Below are positions 37,215 to 46,254 of a stretch of 64,000 nt of DNA, one piece after another. The stretch is from Oscillatoriales cyanobacterium CG2_30_40_61 (GTDB lineage: Bacteria > Cyanobacteriota > Cyanobacteriia > Cyanobacteriales > Microcoleaceae). Numbering within the stretch: the first letter of the stretch is position 1; each line of letters opens with the position of its first letter. The position numbers and the translations under genes are program-made. The stretch is taken from positions 22,961 through 86,960 of the forward strand of contig MNYZ01000033.1 in assembly GCA_001873365.1 (NCBI GenBank), read 5' to 3'. The notes beneath the pieces were generated by a model. The model was given only the letters and a program-made list of their open reading frames with translations, ran no database searches and was not told the DNA's origin.

Positions 37215-37957
37215 ATGAGAAAAGCTTTAATTATTGGTTCCAATCGGGATAGTATTGTCAAGGCACAATGTGAGCCTTTCACCTATTCTCGAAAACAGCT
37301 TCTGCGTCAACTGGATCTCAAGGTTCAATATATCCCCGCCCAGACATTTTCCGATATTGCTGAAGTCTGTAAACAGCACGAATCTGAGATTGTGTTTTTG
37401 CTTCCCTTTTGGCGAGAAGATCCTCTTGAATCTGAACAAATTATGAAAAAGATTCGAGAAGATCATCCTGAACGCAAACTGATTTTTATTGATCCCTTTG
37501 CTCAAGCCAGCACTAAGTATTTTAATCTGTTACCCTACGTTGATCGATTGCTCAAACGACAGCGCTATAAAAAGATTGACGACTACAAAAAACACTATAT
37601 TGGTGGTTCCCAATTTACGGATTTTGTCGCCCAAAAATGGAACTATAATTTTGAGGGATGGTATGTAGGTTCTGATGTACCTTCTGGCTATGAAGATTTG
37701 AAGCCATTTGTTATAATTGTTTATTAGTTAAACCTTCTATGGATCATTTAGAGGTTCATCCCAATTTATTTATAAAAGGAGAAACCTATGTTCCTGTTGC
37801 TTGGGATTTTTCAGATTTAGCCGAAAAATGCCGTTACTATTTAGACCATCCAGAGGAAGCAAATCGCATCATTAAAAATGCTCGTCAAGCGTATCAAAAC
37901 TATTTTAAAAATCACGAATTTGTTAACATGATTCAGCAGTTAATTGTTGACAGTTGA
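37215..37957 (+). pseudogene. Glycosyltransferase gene with internal deletion and frameshift
   Basis: The first frame (37215-37727) encodes 170 residues of a GT-like N-terminal half (MRKALIIGSNRDSIVKAQCE...SGYED) and then goes out of frame. From about 37695 the correct reading is the neighbouring frame: FEAICYNCLLVKPSMDHLEVHPNLF, running on to a stop at 37957 with the usual GT C-terminal helix (DLAEKCRYYLDHPEEANRIIKNARQAYQNYF). The middle of the expected protein (roughly 100 residues, including the donor-site region) is missing at the junction near 37692-37697. An active enzyme is very unlikely. Confidence 0.82.
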
Positions 37958-37981
37958 CCGTTGACAGTTGGCTGTTAACTA
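37947..37981. repeat. Heptamer tandem repeat (ttgacag), 5 units
   Basis: ttgacag-ttgaccg-ttgacag-ttggctg-ttaacta, five 7-bp units starting inside the last codons of the broken glycosyltransferase gene and ending 31 bp before the next gene. Confidence 0.75.
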
Positions 37982-38012
37982 TAAAAATTCACCCATAACC
38001 TAGGAGCAACTA

Positions 38013-39005
38013 ATGGAGGAAATTCAAGTTCAAAACAATAGTTCAGTTGAGCAGGTTCGGTTAGCAATTGTGGTCATTAATTATCGAACTCCTCAATTAG
38101 TTATTGATTGTTTAAAATCCCTAGAAAATCAGGTTGAATTGGAACATGATCGGGTTATTATTGTTGATAATGCCTCGGGGGATAATTCCGTTGAACTTCT
38201 GCAAAAAACAATTATAAATAATCAATGGTTTTCTTGGGTCAAACTCCTAGCTTCTCCTGTGAATGGAGGATTTTCCGCCGGGAATAATTTAGGCATGAAA
38301 GCCATTGAAGCCGAGGCTTATTTATTGCTCAATAGTGATACCATTGTCCGACCGGGTGCAATTTCATCTCTACTCCACGCTTGGAAAACCCATCCCGAAG
38401 CTGGACTGATTAGTCCCCGCTTAGAGTGGCCCGATGGCACACCACAAATTAGTTGCTTTCGCTACCATTCTCCTATTAGTCAATTGATTGATGCGGCTGC
38501 CACAGGGCTAATTACAAAACTATTCCAACAGTATGACCTTCCTATCGCCGTCTCTAATACACCCTTTGAACCGCAATGGACAAGTTTCGCTTGTGTTTTA
38601 ATTCGCCAACAGGTGATTCAACAAATTGGTCTTATGGATGAGGGCTATTTCATGTATTTTGATGATGTGGATTACTGTCGCCGAGTCCATCAAGCGGGTT
38701 GGCAAATTCTCCACTGGCCAGAGGCGAGGGTAGTGCATTTACGGGGCGGTAGTGGTTCAGTTAAAGCGGATATGGTGGCGCGGCGACGTCCTCGTCCCTA
38801 TCTCTATGCCTCTCGTTCTCGATACTTTGCTAAATTTTATGGAATTACCGGGTTATGGTTAACAAATCTCCTCTGGTTATTCGGTCGAAGTTTGTCTTGG
38901 GTTCGGGAGTTAGTCGGGAACAAACAACCCCATACTTGCGAATTTCAAGGTCAAGATATTTGGATCAACTGTCTCACTCCCTTAAACCCATCTCAACAAG
39001 ATTAA
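38013..39005 (+). CDS. Glycosyltransferase family 2 (rhamnosyltransferase-like, GT-A)
   Basis: A 330-residue inverting GT-A enzyme of the WbbL-like type. The nucleotide-sugar domain starts AIVVINYRTPQLVIDCLKSL; VNGGFSAGNNLGM and LLLNSDTIVRPG provide the glycine loop and the D-x-D-like site; WTSFACVLIRQQVIQQIGLMDEGYFMYFDDVDYCRR holds the catalytic acidic residues. The C terminus has a membrane-associated stretch (WLTNLLWLFGRSLSWV). The sulfotransferase follows after 1 bp, so the two are surely co-transcribed. Sugar identity is a family-level inference. Confidence 0.93.
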   Translation: MEEIQVQNNSSVEQVRLAIVVINYRTPQLVIDCLKSLENQVELEHDRVIIVDNASGDNSVELLQKTIINNQWFSWVKLLASPVNGGFSAGNNLGMKAIEAEAYLLLNSDTIVRPGAISSLLHAWKTHPEAGLISPRLEWPDGTPQISCFRYHSPISQLIDAAATGLITKLFQQYDLPIAVSNTPFEPQWTSFACVLIRQQVIQQIGLMDEGYFMYFDDVDYCRRVHQAGWQILHWPEARVVHLRGGSGSVKADMVARRRPRPYLYASRSRYFAKFYGITGLWLTNLLWLFGRSLSWVRELVGNKQPHTCEFQGQDIWINCLTPLNPSQQD

Positions 39006-39006
39006 T

Positions 39007-39873
39007 ATGAACAAAACTCCTGATTTTATTATTATTGGTGCGATGAAATGTGCCACCAGTACCCTTCATGAACAGTTGGCTTTGCAACCAGGGATCTTTA
39101 TGAGCAAACTTAAAGAACCTAACTTTTTTAGTAATAATGAAGAATATCAAAAAGGCTGGAATTGGTATCTATCCAATTTTGCATCTGCACCTATAGAGGC
39201 ATTATCTGGAGAGTCCAGCACCCATTATACTAAATTACCAACTTATCCCGAAACCATTCAACGCATTCAACAGCATTTACCCCAAGCTAAATTTATTTAT
39301 GTGATGCGACATCCGATTGATCGTTTAGTTTCCCAATATATCCATGAATGGACACAAAAAGTTATTTCAGAAGATATTAATACAGCCCTTACTAACCATC
39401 CAGAATTAATAGATTATAGTTGCTATACTATGCAGCTTAAACCCTATTTTGAAACCTTTGGTCAAGAAAGGGTTTTACCCATTTTCTTTGAACGAATGCT
39501 CTCCCATCCCCAAGAGGAACTCGAGGGAGTTTGTGAATTTATTGGCTATTCAAAAAAACCGATTTGGAACTTTGAACTAGAAGCTCAAAATGTATCCCAC
39601 GAACGCATGAGAAAAAGTTTCTGGAGGGATATTTTGGTGGAAACTCCGGGTCTGCGAGAGTTGCGACGGTTGTTGATTCCTAAATCCTTTCGGACTCGGG
39701 TTAGAAGTTGGTGGGCAATCAAACAAAAACCGGAACTTACTCCAGAAAATTATGAGAAATTGCGATTAATTTTTGATCAGGATTTAGCTATTTTAGGATC
39801 AAAATTAGGCATTGAATTATCCTGTAATAATTTTAAATCAATCGTAAAAAATCAGGCTTTTAATTGGGTTTAA
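39007..39873 (+). CDS. PAPS-dependent carbohydrate sulfotransferase
   Basis: A 288-residue cytosolic sulfotransferase. IIGAMKCATSTL at residues 9-20 is the 5'-phosphosulfate loop, and YVMRHPIDRLVSQY near residue 100 is the 3'-phosphate site of the PAPS-binding fold. KEPNFFSNN and a C-terminal LRLIFDQDLAILGSKLG complete the heparan-sulfotransferase-like pattern. It follows the GT2 gene by a single base. It implies that the locus product carries sulfate esters, as seen in many cyanobacterial exopolysaccharides; the acceptor is unknown. Confidence 0.92.
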   Translation: MNKTPDFIIIGAMKCATSTLHEQLALQPGIFMSKLKEPNFFSNNEEYQKGWNWYLSNFASAPIEALSGESSTHYTKLPTYPETIQRIQQHLPQAKFIYVMRHPIDRLVSQYIHEWTQKVISEDINTALTNHPELIDYSCYTMQLKPYFETFGQERVLPIFFERMLSHPQEELEGVCEFIGYSKKPIWNFELEAQNVSHERMRKSFWRDILVETPGLRELRRLLIPKSFRTRVRSWWAIKQKPELTPENYEKLRLIFDQDLAILGSKLGIELSCNNFKSIVKNQAFNWV

Positions 39874-39940
39874 AAAACTTTGGAGTTAGTTAGTATCTTT
39901 CTCTGACCCCAAACAACACTTAATCAAAAAATATCAAATC

Positions 39941-39956
39941 AGGAGGTTAAATTTTG
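39941..39956 (+). promoter_or_regulatory. Strong ribosome binding site defining a TTG start
   Basis: aggagg at 39941-39946, spacer ttaaatt, then TTG at 39954. No ATG occurs nearby in frame and the protein's conserved N terminus begins at this codon. Confidence 0.8.
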
Positions 39957-40943
39957 AATAGAATTGGATTAGTTGCCATCGGGCGTAATGAAGGTGAACG
40001 GTTACGGCAATGTTTATCTTCAATTATTGGAAAAGTTGAAAATGCCGTTTATGTTGATTCGATTTCCACGGATAATTCTGTGGAAATAGCCAAATCCCTC
40101 GGTGTAGATATTGTAGAATTAGACCTATCTATTCCCTTTACCGCAGCCCGAGCTAGAAATACCGGATTTCAATTTTTACTCCAAAATAATCCTCAATTAA
40201 AATATGTTCAATTTGTTGATGGAGACTGCGAAATTATTGAAGGATGGTTGGAAAAAGCCGAACAAAAATTAGAAGAAAATTCTGATCTGGCGGTAGTTTG
40301 TGGACGGCGACGAGAACGCTATCCAAATGCGTCAATTTATAACCGTCTTTGCGATCTTGAATGGAATACTCCCATCGGTGAAACAAAGGCCTGTGGTGGG
40401 GATGCCATGATGCGAGTTCAAGCCTTTCAACAGGTATCTGGATTTAACCCCAAATTAATCGCAGGAGAAGAACCAGAATTGTGTGTTAGACTCCGACAAA
40501 AAGGATGGAAAATTTATCGTTTAGATGCAGAAATGGCTCTCCATGATGCTCAAATGACCCGGTTTAGTCAATGGTGGAAACGCAATTTGAGAGCAGGTTA
40601 CGCCTATGCACAAGGCGCTTATTTGCACGGAAAACCACCTGAAAACCATTGGGTAAGAGAAAATCGCAGTATTTTATTATGGGGGTTAATCATTCCCCTG
40701 GTGTCTGTGAGTTTAATCCCATTTACTCAAAACTGGAGTTTACTGTTATTATTAGCTTACCCCATCTTAGTCTTTCGGATTTATTGGAATATGCAACCTC
40801 TGGATGATATAAACGCTAACGATAAAAAATACTATGCCTTGTCTTGTGTAATTGGCAAGTTTCCTCAATTGCAAGGACAGTTTAAATTTTACACTCGTTA
40901 TTTGCTACTTAAAAAGGAAACTTTCTTAATAGAGTATAAGTAA
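39954..40943 (+). CDS. Glycosyltransferase family 2 with C-terminal membrane segments
   Basis: A 329-residue GT-A enzyme. N-terminal GLVAIGRNEGERLRQCLSSI, AVYVDSISTDNSVEIA and VQFVDGDCEI give the donor site, followed by GGDAMMRVQAFQQVSGFNPKLIAGEEPELCVRLRQKGW. Two hydrophobic helices lie near residues 237-280. It starts with TTG, decided by a strong aggagg 7 bp upstream (39941-39946). It resembles succinoglycan-type transferases with membrane anchoring. Confidence 0.92.
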   Translation: MNRIGLVAIGRNEGERLRQCLSSIIGKVENAVYVDSISTDNSVEIAKSLGVDIVELDLSIPFTAARARNTGFQFLLQNNPQLKYVQFVDGDCEIIEGWLEKAEQKLEENSDLAVVCGRRRERYPNASIYNRLCDLEWNTPIGETKACGGDAMMRVQAFQQVSGFNPKLIAGEEPELCVRLRQKGWKIYRLDAEMALHDAQMTRFSQWWKRNLRAGYAYAQGAYLHGKPPENHWVRENRSILLWGLIIPLVSVSLIPFTQNWSLLLLLAYPILVFRIYWNMQPLDDINANDKKYYALSCVIGKFPQLQGQFKFYTRYLLLKKETFLIEYK

Positions 40944-41047
40944 AAAAATGCCATGATTTTAGGAGAGATATTATAAATCAAGTTATTTTCTCTGATTAAA
41001 AACAGACAATTAATTTAGTTATTAATAAATAAGGAAAATTTGAATTT

Positions 41048-42337
41048 ATGAAGGAATTTAAAAAAATAAAAGTTCTAATGATCGTTGAACAATGTAACCC
41101 TAATTGGTCATCTGTTCCTTTAGTTGGATATAAATTTTTTCAACATATTAGTGAATTAGTTGATGTCACCTTGGTTACACATGAAAGAAATCAAAAAGAT
41201 TTTAAAACTCTTAATATCGATCACAATATCACATTTATTCCTGAGAGTAAAATTGCTACAGCCTATTATAGTAAGATCGTTACCATCGCTTCTAAAGGAA
41301 CTATTAACTGGCCCCTTGCTCATACGTTAAGTTATCCCATCTATGCTGAATTTAATCATCGAGTCTATAAACAATTTAAACATGATGTTTTACAAGGAAA
41401 ATATGATCTTGTACACGCTCTTACCCCAATGATGCCTCGATATCCTGTCAAACTGGTTAAAGTTTGTCAAAATACTCCCTTTTTACTAGGGCCAGTTAAT
41501 GGGGGCGTGCCTTTTCCTCCAGGGTTTCAAAAGATTGCTAAAAAAGAATTTGCCAATCTCAACTTTCTGAGAAAGATTGGACGAATGTTAATTCCAGGGT
41601 ATTTACAAACTTATCAAAATGCAGACCAAATTCTTGCAGGTTCAACCTATACCTTAAATTGGTTAAAAGACTCTTTAAATATTGCAGCTAATCAAGTTGA
41701 TCTATTTTATGAAAATGGAATTGATCAAACCTTTCTGACTCAGCAACCCAAAACTAGAACTTCTGTTCAAGTTAATCTCCTATTTGTCGGTCGCTTAGTT
41801 CCCTATAAATGCGCCGATATTTTGATTGATGCTGTTGCTCAATTAGACAATTCTATTAAAAATAAAATCCATCTCACCATTGTCGGTGATGGTTCGGAAA
41901 AAGCCGATTTAGAAGCAATGGTTAACCGATTAAACTTACAGGAATTTATCACGTTTACAGGATGGATTAAACAGGAAAAAACCTTGGAATTTTATCAAAA
42001 ATCTGATGTTTTTTGTTTTCCCTCCATTCGAGAATTTGGCGGGGCTGTTGTCTTAGAAGCAATGGCTTGTGGCTTACCCTGTATTGTGGTTAACAATGGA
42101 GGAATTGGAGAGTATGTAACAGAGACAACAGGATTTAAAATCGAACCAATTTCACGAGACTTTATTCGAGATGAACTCACCGAAAAAATTCAAACTTTAG
42201 TTGAAAATCAAGCCCTTTGGCAATCTATGTCAGCCCAGTCTATTGAACGGGCTAAAGATTTTATTTGGACAACAAAAGCCCAAAAAATAGTTGATATTTA
42301 TGCAGATTTAATTTCCCATAAAAACCAGAAAAAATAA
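41048..42337 (+). CDS. Glycosyltransferase family 4 (GT-B fold)
   Basis: A 429-residue GT-B enzyme. The acceptor half begins KKIKVLMIVEQCNPNWSSVPLVGY. The donor half contains LLFVGRLVPYKCADILIDA, LTIVGDGSEKADLEAM, and the E-x7-E region SIREFGGAVVLEAMACGLPCIVVNNGGIGEY. It sits 104 bp after the GT2 gene and 19 bp before the truncated GT2-acetyltransferase gene, in the same orientation. Base composition is slightly more AT-rich than the housekeeping genes around the locus. Sugar specificity is unknown. Confidence 0.93.
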   Translation: MKEFKKIKVLMIVEQCNPNWSSVPLVGYKFFQHISELVDVTLVTHERNQKDFKTLNIDHNITFIPESKIATAYYSKIVTIASKGTINWPLAHTLSYPIYAEFNHRVYKQFKHDVLQGKYDLVHALTPMMPRYPVKLVKVCQNTPFLLGPVNGGVPFPPGFQKIAKKEFANLNFLRKIGRMLIPGYLQTYQNADQILAGSTYTLNWLKDSLNIAANQVDLFYENGIDQTFLTQQPKTRTSVQVNLLFVGRLVPYKCADILIDAVAQLDNSIKNKIHLTIVGDGSEKADLEAMVNRLNLQEFITFTGWIKQEKTLEFYQKSDVFCFPSIREFGGAVVLEAMACGLPCIVVNNGGIGEYVTETTGFKIEPISRDFIRDELTEKIQTLVENQALWQSMSAQSIERAKDFIWTTKAQKIVDIYADLISHKNQKK

Positions 42338-42356
42338 AAATCATGACTATCTAATC

Positions 42357-43586
42357 ATGGTTGATTCCCCCGTCATAAATCATTCCTATCCCCTATTAAT
42401 GGAGGAAAATCCCGAAGTTGGTATCGCCGGAAGTCGTTTAGAAGACCCGGACGGTACACCCCAACGTTCGGCTTTTCGTTTCCATAGTTTATTTGGGGAA
42501 TTAGATAGCGGACTGCGCTTAGGATTTGTTTCTAAACTATTAGCAAAATGGGTAGTTGCTCCTCCGGTTTCCGATATTTCTTGTCAAACCGACTGGGTGG
42601 CTGGAGCCAGTATGATTGTCCGTCATACTGTCTTTAAAGCCGTTGGTTTTATTGATGAAAATTATTTTATGTATTATGAGGAAATGGACTTTTGTTTACA
42701 GGCAAAAAAAGCCGGTTGGAATTGTTGGTATATTCCCGAAAGTCGAGTAGTTCATCTTGTCGGACAAAGTTCCGGTGTTACTGATACAAAATCTCCCCCT
42801 AAACGCCTCCCTAAATATTGGTTTGACTCCCGCCGATACTATTTTACAAAAAACTATGGTCAACTCTATGCAGCCATAACTGATATTATTTGGATACTGA
42901 GTTTTATCACCTGGAGAGTGCGCCGCCAACTGCAAAATAAACCAGATTCTGACCCCCCTCAATTATTACAGGATTTTATTCGCTATAGTGTTTTGTTTAA
43001 CCTAATGAATACGGATATTGATACAACACCAAATATTAATATTCAACCGTTAGGGCTTTGGGAACAAATCAAAGAAGATTGGATTGCTCACGAAAGAGAT
43101 TGGACAAGACCCGGGTTTAGAGCAGTCGTAATTCAACGTTTTGGTCGCTGGAGAATGACAGTTAAACCGCTCATATTTCGCGCTCCTTTGAGTATTCTTT
43201 ATCGAGCTTTATATCGTAAAGTTAGGAATACCTACGGAATAGAATTATCCTACACTGTTGAACTGGGTCGGCGCGTGATTTTTGAACATCAACATGGGAT
43301 AGTTATTCATGGCAATAGTGTGATTGGTGATGACTGTATTATCCGCCAAGGAGTTACTTTAGGAAATCGTTATTTAGATAAGCCTTTCGATGCGCCCAAG
43401 TTAGGAAAACGGGTTAATATTGGTGCAGGAGCCAAGATTTTAGGGAATTTAACTATTGGGGATGATGTTTGGATTGGAGCCAATGCCGTTGTGCTTTCGG
43501 ATGTGCCATCGGGTCAAACTGTTGTCGGAATTCCGGCTAAAATAATTCCTTCAAAATCTTCTCCCCATCCATCACCAAGATTGTAG
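42357..43586 (+). CDS. GT2 C-terminal half fused to serine O-acetyltransferase-type domain
   Basis: A 409-residue chimera. Residues about 16-200 are the second half of a WbbL-like GT2 (EENPEVGIAGSRLEDPDGTPQ, TDWVAGASMIVRHTVF, ENYFMYYEEMDFC); the first half with the nucleotide-sugar loop and D-x-D is absent, and residues 1-14 match nothing. From Met217 (43005) a left-handed beta-helix acetyltransferase of the CysE type runs to the end (GRRVIFEHQHGIVIHGNSVIGDDC, GANAVVLSDVP). The GT part cannot be active; the acetyltransferase may be, perhaps acetylating the glycan. Fusion by stop-codon loss plus a 5' deletion is the simplest history. Confidence 0.8.
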   Translation: MVDSPVINHSYPLLMEENPEVGIAGSRLEDPDGTPQRSAFRFHSLFGELDSGLRLGFVSKLLAKWVVAPPVSDISCQTDWVAGASMIVRHTVFKAVGFIDENYFMYYEEMDFCLQAKKAGWNCWYIPESRVVHLVGQSSGVTDTKSPPKRLPKYWFDSRRYYFTKNYGQLYAAITDIIWILSFITWRVRRQLQNKPDSDPPQLLQDFIRYSVLFNLMNTDIDTTPNINIQPLGLWEQIKEDWIAHERDWTRPGFRAVVIQRFGRWRMTVKPLIFRAPLSILYRALYRKVRNTYGIELSYTVELGRRVIFEHQHGIVIHGNSVIGDDCIIRQGVTLGNRYLDKPFDAPKLGKRVNIGAGAKILGNLTIGDDVWIGANAVVLSDVPSGQTVVGIPAKIIPSKSSPHPSPRL

Positions 43587-43635
43587 TATTATATCATGGG
43601 TTTGATCATAAATAAATGATTTGGGATTGGTATAT

Positions 43636-43956
43636 ATGTTTAAGTTACATTATTTTCGGCTATTATTTTTGGCGTTATTAATAGCCTGTCAACAAAATAG
43701 CGATATTTCTGAGCGTCCATCTACCAAGATTTCCGTTGCAACTGAACCACCGAAAACCATTACAACAAAACCTCTATCCCCCCAACCGATTCGGATTAAT
43801 TTAGAGGAATTACCTCAACCTTTTCATAGTGATATGGGAAATACAGACGAAGTTAGACGTTATTCCTATAATAATCAACAACAACTGACGGGAACAGGAG
43901 AAAAAATAGCGGAGTTACCTGGAGGGGGATATAACCAAGTTCATTTTTTTGTATAA
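43636..43956 (+). CDS. Short putative lipoprotein, possibly a truncated gene
   Basis: A 106-residue exported protein from ATG 43636. The leader FRLLFLALLIACQQN carries a lipobox (LIAC). The rest is polar and Pro/Thr-rich, with RINLEELPQPFHSD that resembles the entry of cyanobacterial PQQ-dependent sugar dehydrogenases; if that is right, the catalytic domain is gone and the gene is a stub. The sequence ends abruptly at GGGYNQVHFFV. Function cannot be assigned and the resemblance is weak. Confidence 0.5.
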   Translation: MFKLHYFRLLFLALLIACQQNSDISERPSTKISVATEPPKTITTKPLSPQPIRINLEELPQPFHSDMGNTDEVRRYSYNNQQQLTGTGEKIAELPGGGYNQVHFFV

Positions 43957-44000
43957 TTAATTTACCCTAGATATAAATAACTAAATTCAATAATAAAATT

Positions 44001-44573
44001 ATGATTCAAATTGAAGATAAACCCCAAACTCAATCTCTCTCCCTAGAAGAATTTTTAACCCAACCGGAAACCAAACCCGCTCAAGAATATATTAACGGAG
44101 TTATTTATCAAAAACCCATGCCAAAAGGAAAACATAGCCTCATTCAAGGTCGTCTAAATGACAGCATTAATCAAATTGGCGTACCCGCTAAAATCGCTTA
44201 CAGTTTCCCTGAGTTGCGCTGTAGTTTTGGCGGGCGTTCTATTGTTCCTGATATTGTTGTATTGGAATGGAAAAATATTCCCCTAGATGAACAAGGAGAA
44301 ATCGCTAATGATGTTACTATTGCCCCAGATTGGACAATTGAAATATTATCCCCAGACCAAAATACAACCCGCGTGATTAATAATATTTTATTCTGTTTAA
44401 AACATCAAACACAATTAGGTTGGTTAATTGAACCGCAAGAAAGATTAATATTAGTATTTAAACCCAAACAAGAACCGGAAGTATTTGAAGGAGAACAAAT
44501 TTTACCCGTTTTAGATATATTAAAAGATTACCAATTATCGGTTAATGAATTATTCAATTGGTTAACTTTTTAA
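44001..44573 (+). CDS. Uma2-family (DUF820) putative endonuclease
   Basis: Second Uma2/DUF820 protein of the window, 190 residues. Recognisable are LSLEEFLTQPETKPAQEYINGVIYQKPMPKGKHS, VPDIVVLEW and APDWTIEILSPDQNTTRV, the acidic residues being the likely PD-(D/E)XK metal site. It differs clearly in sequence from the copy at 2236-2886. It stands alone between a lipoprotein stub and a convergent radical SAM gene. Confidence 0.88.
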   Translation: MIQIEDKPQTQSLSLEEFLTQPETKPAQEYINGVIYQKPMPKGKHSLIQGRLNDSINQIGVPAKIAYSFPELRCSFGGRSIVPDIVVLEWKNIPLDEQGEIANDVTIAPDWTIEILSPDQNTTRVINNILFCLKHQTQLGWLIEPQERLILVFKPKQEPEVFEGEQILPVLDILKDYQLSVNELFNWLTF

Positions 44574-44578
44574 GTGAC

Positions 44579-44609
44579 GAAGTAACCACAAAGGCACAAA
44601 GACACTAAG
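44579..44609. repeat. Dispersed cttagtg/cctttgtggtt repeat, copy 2
   Basis: gaagtaaccacaaaggcac... is the inverted relative of 30011-30041. It lies just after the Uma2 stop codon. Confidence 0.5.
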
Positions 44610-44643
44610 AAATAGATAGGGGCCATAACTGCGTGGGCTTTGC

Positions 44644-46254
44644 TTAGGAACCAGATAGAGAATCTGCGAGGTGTTTTTTGAGGGTGGCGACGGGTAAGGG
44701 CCCTTGCAGATGTTGCCAAGGTAAGACTTGATCTAAGTCCCAATTTTGGTTAACATAATATTCCATAGTGGGTAATTTTCCCCGTAATTCTTTGAAGGCG
44801 CGGCGATAACTTCCTAAAGATTCTCCATAGTTTCTTACTAATTCTAACAGATGGGAAAGACGGCGATCGCCTCTCGAAAGTAGCGCTTGAATTACTGACC
44901 ATTTATAACTTTCGGGTCTAAAATCTATCCCCTGGGATTTTAACTGTTTTTCTAATAATTTCAGGCGTTTTTCCGCATCGGGATTTACCCCAAACCATTG
45001 AAAGGGAGTATGGGATTTCGGTACAAAGGTACTACAACCCAAGGTTAATCTCAAGCCGGGAGCTGATTTTTTTAAGGCTTTCATCAGGTCTACGGTGGCT
45101 TCTATATCCTCTAATTCTTCCCCTGGTATCCCCACCATCCCATAGATTTTCATGCTCTGTAAACCGCCATTTTTAGCGTTAATAATCGCTTGCAGAATTT
45201 CCTCATTTTCTAACTTTTTATTAATAATTTTTCGTAGGCGATCGCTACCACTTTCAACGGCAATTGTCAAGGAGCGAGTCTCCCGTTTTGCTAAGGTTTT
45301 TGCCAATTTTTCGGTCACAGTATTAGTTCTAACTGAAGCAATACTTAAGCGCACATCATCATATTTTGGTTGAGTTAAATAGTTTAATAATTGATCAAAT
45401 TCGGGATGCTGTGTTACCGATGCTCCTAATAAACCTAAGCGTCTTGTTACTTGTAGTCCCTTTTCAATTGCGGGAATTAATGAGGCTTCTAAACTAGCAG
45501 TTCTAAAGGGTAAAGTCAAATAACTAGCTAAACAAAAACGGCACATTTCAGGACAACTGCGAACCACTTCTACCATATAAATATTCTCCCAAGCGGCTTT
45601 TTCTGTCACCACCGTTGAAGCGGATAGAATATTACCTCGATAGGTTTGTTTTTGCACTTGGGAAGGAATACTAGAATCTAGGGGTTTAATATCTTCAATT
45701 TCACCCTCTAAATTGTGATAAGATACTTGATATAAACTGGGAATATAAATTCCTGGTATTTTTGCTAAATGTCGTAATTGAATTAAGCGAGATTCGTGGC
45801 GAACCTGTTGATAAGCGTCAATAAAATCTCCTAATAAATTTTCTCCATCACCAAGTAAAATAATATCAAAAAAATCAGCAAAGGGTTCAGGATTAGCCGT
45901 TAATACGGGGCCACCACCAAAAATCAAGGGGTGTTTTTCGGTTCTTTGAACTGAACGTAAAGGAATATTTAAGAACTCTAAACGCTCAAAAATATTCACA
46001 TAATCAAGTTCCCAAGAAAAGGAAAAACCTACCAGTTCAGGATTTTGGGGCAAGGGTTCATGTAAATCAGTAAATAGACGACTTACTTCCACATCCGAAC
46101 GCATGGCTAAAGTTGCCCAAACCAGTTGATAACCTAAACTGGTAATCCCAACGGTATATTCATTGGGAAAAGCAAAAATAATCGGAATCGCATCTAAATT
46201 AGAGGGGGTCGGAGTAAAAAGTAAACGTTCAGCATCAAAGACAGAAGCAGTCAT
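44644..46254 (-). CDS. Radical SAM protein with B12-binding-like N terminus
   Basis: A 536-residue radical SAM enzyme of the uncharacterised group often labelled TIGR03960-like. The N-terminal part (IIFAFPNEYTVGITSLGYQLVWATL, VGFSFSWELDYVNI) resembles a cobalamin-binding Rossmann domain. The [4Fe-4S] site is CPEMCRFC near residue 230 (C-x3-C-x2-C), followed by SLEASLIPAIEKG and ESGSDRLRKIINK. Its start codon abuts a heptamer repeat array. The reaction is not known; methylthiolation-like or tetrapyrrole chemistry cannot be distinguished. Confidence 0.9.
   Translation of the reverse strand: MTASVFDAERLLFTPTPSNLDAIPIIFAFPNEYTVGITSLGYQLVWATLAMRSDVEVSRLFTDLHEPLPQNPELVGFSFSWELDYVNIFERLEFLNIPLRSVQRTEKHPLIFGGGPVLTANPEPFADFFDIILLGDGENLLGDFIDAYQQVRHESRLIQLRHLAKIPGIYIPSLYQVSYHNLEGEIEDIKPLDSSIPSQVQKQTYRGNILSASTVVTEKAAWENIYMVEVVRSCPEMCRFCLASYLTLPFRTASLEASLIPAIEKGLQVTRRLGLLGASVTQHPEFDQLLNYLTQPKYDDVRLSIASVRTNTVTEKLAKTLAKRETRSLTIAVESGSDRLRKIINKKLENEEILQAIINAKNGGLQSMKIYGMVGIPGEELEDIEATVDLMKALKKSAPGLRLTLGCSTFVPKSHTPFQWFGVNPDAEKRLKLLEKQLKSQGIDFRPESYKWSVIQALLSRGDRRLSHLLELVRNYGESLGSYRRAFKELRGKLPTMEYYVNQNWDLDQVLPWQHLQGPLPVATLKKHLADSLSGS

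Noticed and set aside
37739..37957. Independent 72-aa gene
   Set aside because: Its frame extends upstream of the ATG with glycosyltransferase-like residues, so it is the tail of the broken gene beginning at 37215.
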